Part shown: piece after piece, positions 24,431 through 29,078 of the stretch
Layout: every line of letters starts with the position of its first letter
Position numbering within the stretch: the stretch's first letter is position 1
NCBI GenBank assembly: GCA_041583495.1
Contig: JBFHFS010000061.1
Coordinates: 1 to 29,078, forward strand
Origin: JBFHFS01 sp041583495
GTDB lineage: Bacteria; Bacteroidota; Bacteroidia; Bacteroidales; Marinilabiliaceae
DNA length: 29,078 nt
Reading direction: 5' to 3'
Program-made: the position numbers and the translations under genes
The notes under the pieces: model-generated
Databases searched by the model: none
What the model was told of the DNA's origin: nothing
Seen by the model: the letters and a program-made list of their open reading frames with translations, nothing else

Positions 24431-25141
24431 CTAGTCAAAAGGCAATCCACTTTGCCTGCGGATGTAAAATTGATCGATAATCCCCCTCCCTTTTCTGGTG
24501 ACAAGGAACTGCACCAGTTCGGCAATTTCTTCAGGATCGATTAATTGTTCCGTATCAATATCCGGGCGCATCTCACGTACCATCTCTGTATTCACTCCTC
24601 CCGGAGAGATCAGGTGTACTTTTATTCCATCTCCCTGTACTTCCTTAGCCAACACCTTTGTAAATCCGGTAAGAGCATGTTTGGATGAGGAATAGGCGGC
24701 CTGTCCTAAATAACCTTTAAAGCCAACCACCGAACTGATGTTGATGATCATGGGATGGTTGCTTTTTTTCAAAAAGGGGATGCAAGCCTTGCATAGAAAG
24801 AAGGGGGCCCTGGCATTTACCTTAAAAATATTATCCCAGGTTTCTATATCGGTTTCGGAAATTTGTGCCGAATGTGCCAGCCCTGCATTGTTGACCAATA
24901 CGTCCATTCGTCCAAAACGGGTCATGGTTTCCCTTACTATCATTTCAGGGGTTTCTTCCTGGCACAAATCAACTGCCAGTGTCAAACAGGGGGAGCCCAT
25001 TTCTTCGATCGTTAATTTCAATGCAGCGAGATCATTTTTGCTGCGACCTATAACCACCATAGCATAGTTTAGTGACGCAAGCTTTAGGGCAATGGCCTTG
25101 CCAATCCCTCTCGAAGCACCGGTAACTATAGCTGTTTTCAT
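24431..25141 (-). CDS. Short-chain dehydrogenase/reductase (FabG-like)
   Basis: A 236-aa classical SDR, an NAD(P)H-dependent oxidoreductase with a Rossmann fold. The cofactor loop TGASRGIG (7-14), NNAG (84-87), catalytic Ser137 in ISSVVG, and Tyr150/Lys154 in YSSSK are all present and correctly spaced. An Arg at position 33 after the second strand (VVIGRSK) favours NADP(H) over NAD(H). It resembles 3-oxoacyl-ACP reductases, but that likeness is shared by many sugar and polyol dehydrogenases. The gene lies 87 nt downstream of the GH32 gene on the same strand, so a role in sugar or polyol metabolism is possible. A shared transcript is likely but not proven. Fold and activity class are secure; substrate is unknown. 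Confidence 0.9.
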   Translation of the reverse strand: MKTAIVTGASRGIGKAIALKLASLNYAMVVIGRSKNDLAALKLTIEEMGSPCLTLAVDLCQEETPEMIVRETMTRFGRMDVLVNNAGLAHSAQISETDIETWDNIFKVNARAPFFLCKACIPFLKKSNHPMIINISSVVGFKGYLGQAAYSSSKHALTGFTKVLAKEVQGDGIKVHLISPGGVNTEMVREMRPDIDTEQLIDPEEIAELVQFLVTRKGRGIIDQFYIRRQSGLPFD

Positions 25142-25228
25142 AAGTTGTATAATTTTAGAGTATGTATTTTCTGAATCGAAAACTGGTTATTGTGTTTTGA
25201 TGTAGTGTAGTCCGAAATCTTGCTTGTG

Positions 25229-26725
25229 TTACCACGAGGATTTTAATTCGTTCACCACCAGTGATTTGATTCTTAGATCATCGTCGGCCGAGAGAGTGAT
25301 ACGAGGGTTGTTATCCACGGGGATTACGTAATTCGTGGAGACCGCGGCCCCCTGGTTGGCAAAAAGTTCGAGGGTCGCCCGGTCGAGCAAGACCCGCAGG
25401 GTTACCTTCCCATTGATGGCCGGTGCCGGGAGTTTATTGTTCTCAAACACAAACATCTCATTTTCCTGGTCATAAGTTATCTCCAGCCCGCGAAGGGTGA
25501 GTTTCATGGGTTTTGTGGATTCAAATTCAATGGAGAGATCAATTAATTCGCCTTTAACCTCAGCCAGCTTTTGGGTGGCTTTGGTTGCCGTTAGGTTTTT
25601 GAATTTATGCGATTTAACATAGAGGTTCTCAATTTCTTCGATGGGCCATCGATGGAGTCGAATACCATCGGCCGTGGTTCGCAGTTCCATGGTGGTGGGG
25701 AACGACATGCACTGGTTAAAAGGCATCTTTGCCTTCAGGAAAATGCTGTTATCACCTCCCTGACTCATCCAGCCCATCATAACGGTTCTGTCATCCGGGC
25801 TGTTGTTGAAAGATTGGGCGGCATAGAAATTGTTTCCGAAATCACCCTTAAAAACCTCGTTGTGGGAGGTGAAGGAGTGTCCATCGAAGGTCCCAATTTC
25901 GTAGTCGAAACTGGCATCGTAAAGGAGCCATTTTTTGTGATTTAGGTCCCCATCAACCGGTAGTTCAACGAAATCCATGCATTCGTAAACCCACTCCCTG
26001 TCGATGTCGCTTTCCACGGTCCAGTCTGCCAGGTTATCGGAGGAAAAGAACCGGACCTTGCCGAGTTTCTCCTGAGGGGTGCCTGAGGGGGTGCCTTTTT
26101 TAATCCAAAGCACCATGACCCACTTTTGGCTTTCCTGGTGCCAGAACACTTTTGGGTCGCGTTCACCCAAATCAAATCCTTGGTTGGGAACCATCGGGGC
26201 TCCATTTTTTACCAGATTAAACGTGCGCCCTTTATCGGTACTGTAGGCTGCCGCCTGGTAAAACGGTTGTTTGGCAAAGGTAAAGAAGGCCACGAGGGTT
26301 TTTACATCTCCTTTTTGTTTTCCCAGGCTGTTGTTGTGGTCCACCACAGCGGTCCCCGAAAAGATGGTGCCGCCACCGTAAGGTAAAATGGCATGGGGCA
26401 GTTGTCTCCAATGAACCATATCTGTACTCACGGCATGGCCCCAGGTCATGTTGCCCCATTGGGTTCCTTTTGGATTATGCTGAAAGAAAAGGTGATACTC
26501 ACCATCGTACCAAACCAATCCATTGGGGTCGTTGAGCCAGCCCTTTAACGATGAAAAATGAAATTGGGGTCGTAATATCTGGTCGTATCCCACTTCAGGG
26601 TACGAGTCGAATGTTTGCATTTCCGGGTTCTGCACATTTGTTATTTCCTCCTGTGCCAACAGATTGGCAGCTGAAAAAAAAATCGCAACCACTAAAATGG
26701 ACTTTAACGCTATTTTGCTGTTCAT
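25229..26725 (-). CDS. GH32 fructan/sucrose hydrolase (levanase/invertase type)
   Basis: A 498-aa glycoside hydrolase family 32 enzyme that releases fructose from levan, inulin, sucrose or similar beta-fructosides. A signal peptide (about 1-25, ending ANLLAQ) sends it to the periplasm or beyond. The five-bladed propeller carries the three catalytic motifs: WLNDPNG (63-69, nucleophile Asp66), RDP (189-191, stabiliser Asp190) and EC (248-249, acid/base Glu248). QHNPKGTQWGNMTWGHAVS (82-100) is also typical. The C-terminal beta-sandwich (about 355-498) contains LRVLLDRATLELFANQG, standard for the family. It lies 42 nt downstream of the sugar porter gene, consistent with an operon. Family and general reaction are certain; endo or exo mode and preferred linkage are not. 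Confidence 0.96.
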   Translation of the reverse strand: MNSKIALKSILVVAIFFSAANLLAQEEITNVQNPEMQTFDSYPEVGYDQILRPQFHFSSLKGWLNDPNGLVWYDGEYHLFFQHNPKGTQWGNMTWGHAVSTDMVHWRQLPHAILPYGGGTIFSGTAVVDHNNSLGKQKGDVKTLVAFFTFAKQPFYQAAAYSTDKGRTFNLVKNGAPMVPNQGFDLGERDPKVFWHQESQKWVMVLWIKKGTPSGTPQEKLGKVRFFSSDNLADWTVESDIDREWVYECMDFVELPVDGDLNHKKWLLYDASFDYEIGTFDGHSFTSHNEVFKGDFGNNFYAAQSFNNSPDDRTVMMGWMSQGGDNSIFLKAKMPFNQCMSFPTTMELRTTADGIRLHRWPIEEIENLYVKSHKFKNLTATKATQKLAEVKGELIDLSIEFESTKPMKLTLRGLEITYDQENEMFVFENNKLPAPAINGKVTLRVLLDRATLELFANQGAAVSTNYVIPVDNNPRITLSADDDLRIKSLVVNELKSSW

Positions 26726-26767
26726 CGTTCTATGGTTTTTTGTTTTTTGATAGAATTGTCTTTTAAG

Positions 26768-28360
26768 CTAATCCCATATTTTTTCAATTTCTTCCAGTGA
26801 CTTGCCTTTGGTTTCAGGCACCATAAATCTTACCCAAACAAGCTGCAGGATCATCATAAAGCAGAAAAAGGCAAAGATGTAGCCGGCGTCGAAATTCTTT
26901 ATTGCCATTGGAAATAGAAAGGTTAAAAGCGCCGCAAAAATCCAGTGGGTAAAGCTTCCGAGTGATTGTCCGGCTGCCCGGTGGTCGTTGGGAAAAATTT
27001 CCGAAATAAAAACCCAGATAACCGCACCCTGGCCCACGGCGTGAGCCGCAATAAAAGCAATGATACATATTAATACGATCCAGCTTTTGGCGCCGAGTAA
27101 AACCGACGAATCCGCTTTTGCCTTTTGGGCGATATGTTGTACCAATTGAGTGGAAGACCCCTCCGGGATAACAATTGTTTCTCCCCTGTAACTTTTTAGT
27201 TCAGAGGCCCTGATCAGGGCTTTTTTCCCTCTTTCAAAATCATTAAAAATTCGTTGTTCATCCCGTGGGGTTCGGTAGCCCACTTTGTTTTCAACCTGCA
27301 TCAGTTGGGTCGAACTGCTTTCCAAATCGATGGCGGTTGAAACCACCTTAAACTCGGTGATGCTTAAAAAGGCGATGGCACAGATGCCTAGGGAAACGAT
27401 GTAGCCAAAGGAACCAATATAAAGCAACATTCTACGGCCCAGTTTGTCGATGATCCAAAGGCCTACAAAGGTGAATATCAGGTTGGTTATCCCAAGGCTG
27501 ATCGACGCGGCCAGGGTGTCGGAGATGCCACCCAGGTCGAGTAGGCGGGGCGCAAAATAGAGGATGACATTGATCCCCGAAAGCTGATTGAAAAAGGCGA
27601 TCAAAAAAGCCAGCTTAATGGGCCTGGATAATCTTTTTGACCAGAAAAGTGATTTGGTCACCGTGGACCCCATCGAGTTTTCCACTTCCCCAACAAGAGA
27701 TTCAATCTCACCTGGGGTCATTTCAGGGTTAATTTTGCGAAAGATATCTGCGCCTTCTGCCCGTTTGTTGGCATGGGTGATTAACCAACGTGGACTTTCG
27801 GGAAGCGAAAAAGTCATGACGGCATAAATAAGCGCCGGAAAGGCCTCGACACCCAGCATCCAACGCCAGGCCGTGGAATCGGCAATTAGTGAGCCGATCA
27901 GATAATTCGAGAAGAAGGCTACCAGAATACCAAAGACGATGTTGAACTGGAACATTCCGGCCAATTTACCCCGGTCTTTTGGGGGGGCAATCTCCGAAAT
28001 AAACAGGGGTGCCGCAATGGTTGAAATGCCCACTCCAAGTCCGCCAATCAATCGGGCCATCATGAAAGTGTAAACGTCGTTTGCCAGTGCCGACCCGATG
28101 GCCGAAAACAGATACAATAATCCGATGCTGACTAAGGTCTTCTTGCGCCCGAATTTAGTTGTCGGAAATCCTCCAAACAAGGCGCCGATAACTGTTCCCC
28201 AGAGGGCTGCACTCATGGCCCACCCGTGCATGGTGCCGCTTAACGACCACAGGTCTTGTATCTGTTTTTCAGCCCCTGAAATAACAACGGTGTCGAACCC
28301 GAAAAGAAAACCCGCAAGGGCAGAGGTTAATGCCCAGAAGAGCAGACGTGATTTTTTCAT
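26768..28360 (-). CDS. MFS sugar porter with large periplasmic insert, probable fructose importer
   Basis: A 530-aa proton-coupled sugar porter (Sugar_tr family). Twelve helices are visible with the family signatures FGRKKTLVSIG (loop 2-3), PESPRWLI (187-194, loop 6-7), LGRRMLLYIG (loop 8-9) and the C-terminal PETKGKSLEEIEKIW. QQSG is replaced by NQLSGINVILYFAP in helix 7. Typical members are about 450-480 aa; the extra length sits between helices 9 and 10 (about 335-425), a charged, helix-prone segment that the topology places in the periplasm. Being directly upstream of GH32 with a 42-nt gap, it most likely imports the fructose released by GH32. A candidate promoter and operator lie upstream (28399-28433). 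Confidence 0.92.
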   Translation of the reverse strand: MKKSRLLFWALTSALAGFLFGFDTVVISGAEKQIQDLWSLSGTMHGWAMSAALWGTVIGALFGGFPTTKFGRKKTLVSIGLLYLFSAIGSALANDVYTFMMARLIGGLGVGISTIAAPLFISEIAPPKDRGKLAGMFQFNIVFGILVAFFSNYLIGSLIADSTAWRWMLGVEAFPALIYAVMTFSLPESPRWLITHANKRAEGADIFRKINPEMTPGEIESLVGEVENSMGSTVTKSLFWSKRLSRPIKLAFLIAFFNQLSGINVILYFAPRLLDLGGISDTLAASISLGITNLIFTFVGLWIIDKLGRRMLLYIGSFGYIVSLGICAIAFLSITEFKVVSTAIDLESSSTQLMQVENKVGYRTPRDEQRIFNDFERGKKALIRASELKSYRGETIVIPEGSSTQLVQHIAQKAKADSSVLLGAKSWIVLICIIAFIAAHAVGQGAVIWVFISEIFPNDHRAAGQSLGSFTHWIFAALLTFLFPMAIKNFDAGYIFAFFCFMMILQLVWVRFMVPETKGKSLEEIEKIWD

Positions 28361-28398
28361 AGTTAGATTATTTCCTGAAATGAAAGGTCGGATGAATC

Positions 28399-28433
28399 GA
28401 TTAAAATCGGTTTTTTTTAATCCTTACAAAGTA
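28399..28433 (-). promoter_or_regulatory. Candidate promoter and operator of the fructan operon
   Basis: GATTAAAA (28399-28406) and TTTTAATC (28415-28422) form a perfect 8-bp inverted repeat with an 8-bp spacer, 39-62 nt before the sugar porter start. On the minus strand TACTTTG (28427-28433), one base short of the TAnnTTTG -7 element, sits just upstream, so transcription would start within the repeat, as for a repressor-blocked promoter. The region overlaps the tail of the decayed GIY-YIG frame. Confidence 0.45.
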
Positions 28434-28649
28434 AAAAAAATATTCTAAATTTGAATGAATCTCACTACTCTTATGATTGTTTGGCACTGGAAAGGAAGCC
28501 ACCACCTCCCGGGAAATAGGTTTGGCCGTATGTGTGATGTGTTCCTGTGGATGATTGTGTTCATGCAGCCTCTTTTCGACGTTGGGCGTGTGACCAATGT
28601 AATATTTATCACTGCCGGGGGAGTATAATATGTAGAGGTAAAAGGTCAT
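28423..28649 (-). pseudogene. Decayed GIY-YIG nuclease gene
   Basis: Starting at ATG 28649, TFYLYILYSPGSDKYYIGHT continues PNVEKRLHEHNHPQEHITHT: a GIY-YIG (URI) domain with the YxY...YYIG core, Arg at position 27 and the HNHPQE stretch common in Bacteroidota. After THTAK the expected YLPW is replaced by PISRE, which recovers to VVASFPV. Past PVPN the similarity ends: the C-terminal helix with the metal-binding Glu (compare GEAMIVERFIKKQKS in the copy at 28855) is absent and the frame runs into the neighbouring promoter, stopping at 28401. Without the Glu it should be inactive. Small frameshifts around PISRE and loss of the 3' end are the likely cause. The first 50 codons are still open, so decay may be recent. 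Confidence 0.65.
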
Positions 28650-28654
28650 CAAAT

Positions 28655-28690
28655 AAAAAAAGGCTATCCAATGTTTTGGACAGCCTTTTG
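28655..28690 (-). terminator. Hairpin terminator between the GIY-YIG genes
   Basis: On the minus strand AAGGCTGTCC-AAAACATT-GGATAGCCTT forms a 10-bp stem (one G-T wobble) followed by a T-run TTTTTTTATTTG. It would end transcription coming from the right-hand GIY-YIG gene. The flanking A-run and T-run would let it act in both directions. It stops only a few bases before the start codon of the decayed copy. Confidence 0.7.
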
Positions 28691-28695
28691 GCTTC

Positions 28696-28845
28696 TCGGG
28701 AAGGACTTGGTCATTATTGACCTACGGATTAATCCCGACTTCTCGGGACCGCTCTACCCTTTTGAGCTCCTCAGGTAGGACTTGTCCCGACTTCTTCGGG
28801 AACGACCTATCCCGAATTCTCGGGAACTTCTCGGGACCGCTCTAA
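28696..28845. repeat. Cluster of TCCCGA/TCGGGA palindromes with tRNA-like pieces
   Basis: Three short hairpins TCCCGA-(4-5 nt)-TCGGGA lie at 28733-28748, 28785-28801 and 28810-28825, plus single TCGGGA halves at 28696-28701 and 28831-28836. A 19-bp unit ACTTCTCGGGACCGCTCTA occurs exactly twice (28738-28756 and 28826-28844). On the minus strand this gives GGGTAGAGCGGT and GGTTAGAGCGGT, like the tRNA D arm (GGTAGAGC), and AAGTCCTACCTGAGGAGC, like a T arm running into an acceptor stem. No complete cloverleaf can be folded from the region by eye. Confidence 0.6.
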
Positions 28846-28854
28846 CCAACAGAT

Positions 28855-29078
28855 TTATATCCCAAGTGCATTTATGATTATGTTATGGATGAACGCTTTA
28901 TTGTTCTGATTGGAAATAATCTTTTCGATATACCTTTTGGATTTCTGCTTTTTAATGAACCTCTCAACTATCATGGCTTCCCCGCGAGTATCAGAAACAG
29001 GGAAAGATGCAGCAACTTTCCAGGGAAGATATTTTGCGGTAAACTTACCTGCCTCCTGTGGATGATTGTGTTCCTGCA
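28855..29078 (-). CDS. GIY-YIG nuclease, 5' end beyond window
   Basis: The last 74 codons of a small GIY-YIG (URI) domain protein, ending at a TAA at 28855-28857. It reads QEHNHPQEAGKFTAKYLPWK, then VAASFPVSDTRGEAMIVERF and IKKQKSKRYIEKIISNQ. This matches the second half of the single-domain GIY-YIG proteins abundant in Bacteroidota, with the metal-binding Glu in GEAMIVE and the final KSKRYIEKII helix intact. Together with the decayed copy at 28423-28649 it shows two related genes in tandem. These stand-alone proteins are predicted DNA nucleases of uncertain role. The missing part lies just outside the window. Confidence 0.85.
   Translation of the reverse strand, partial: QEHNHPQEAGKFTAKYLPWKVAASFPVSDTRGEAMIVERFIKKQKSKRYIEKIISNQNNKAFIHNIIINALGI

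Noticed and set aside
28696..28845. A CRISPR array or a complete tRNA gene
   Set aside because: Repeats are too few, unevenly spaced and self-complementary for CRISPR, and no full cloverleaf with anticodon loop and CCA-proximal stem can be assembled.

Overview
The window looks like chromosomal DNA of a Bacteroidota bacterium, probably an environmental, polysaccharide-degrading lineage near the marine Bacteroidales/Marinilabiliales. That placement is inferred from a type IX secretion (T9SS) C-terminal sorting domain, several lipoprotein or signal-peptide glycan-active enzymes, matches to the Bacteroidota -7 element TAnnTTTG, general lack of Shine-Dalgarno sequences, and small GIY-YIG genes typical of the phylum. 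No rRNA, intact tRNA, CRISPR array or intact insertion sequence was found. Nearly all genes lie on the minus strand.

Layout. 1-1792: housekeeping pair cvpA then tyrS (tyrS is cut by the window edge). 1888-3405: a divergent GH3-type adenylating enzyme with its own terminator. 3530-5968: a large lipoprotein with a TIM-barrel glycosidase-like core. 5969-9310: a patchy accessory stretch with relics (an internally deleted REP-associated transposase and a truncated hotdog thioesterase), small membrane proteins, a TPR protein and TspO. 9465-15223: exported glycan-processing genes, namely a WbsX/GH99-like lipoprotein, a heparinase II/III-like lyase and a T9SS-sorted protein of unknown function. 15224-17805: decayed PAS/receiver sequence, then an intact orphan histidine kinase. 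18091-19461: a DUF4038/GH140-like hydrolase. 19843-22180: a tightly coupled MBOAT plus SGNH pair for O-acylation of a glycan. 22570-24385: an MFS exporter-type protein divergent from a YccF-domain protein, with a 19-bp palindrome between them. 24431-28360: a fructan/sucrose locus of sugar porter, GH32 and an SDR. 28401-29078: two GIY-YIG genes (one decayed, one cut by the edge) separated by a terminator and a cluster of TCCCGA/TCGGGA palindromes with tRNA-like pieces.

How it fits together. Genes from 3530 to 19461 encode at least five exported proteins with glycan-degrading or glycan-binding character but no SusC/SusD pair, sulfatase or local response regulator, so they form a dispersed degradative region rather than a classical polysaccharide utilisation locus. 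The substrate cannot be read from sequence; a heparinase-type lyase points to a uronic-acid-containing glycan. The 25229-28360 pair is simpler: GH32 releases fructose in the periplasm and the porter imports it. The most novel material is the T9SS protein (13250-15223), the 812-aa lipoprotein (3530-5968), the candidate operators, and the GIY-YIG/palindrome block at the right edge.
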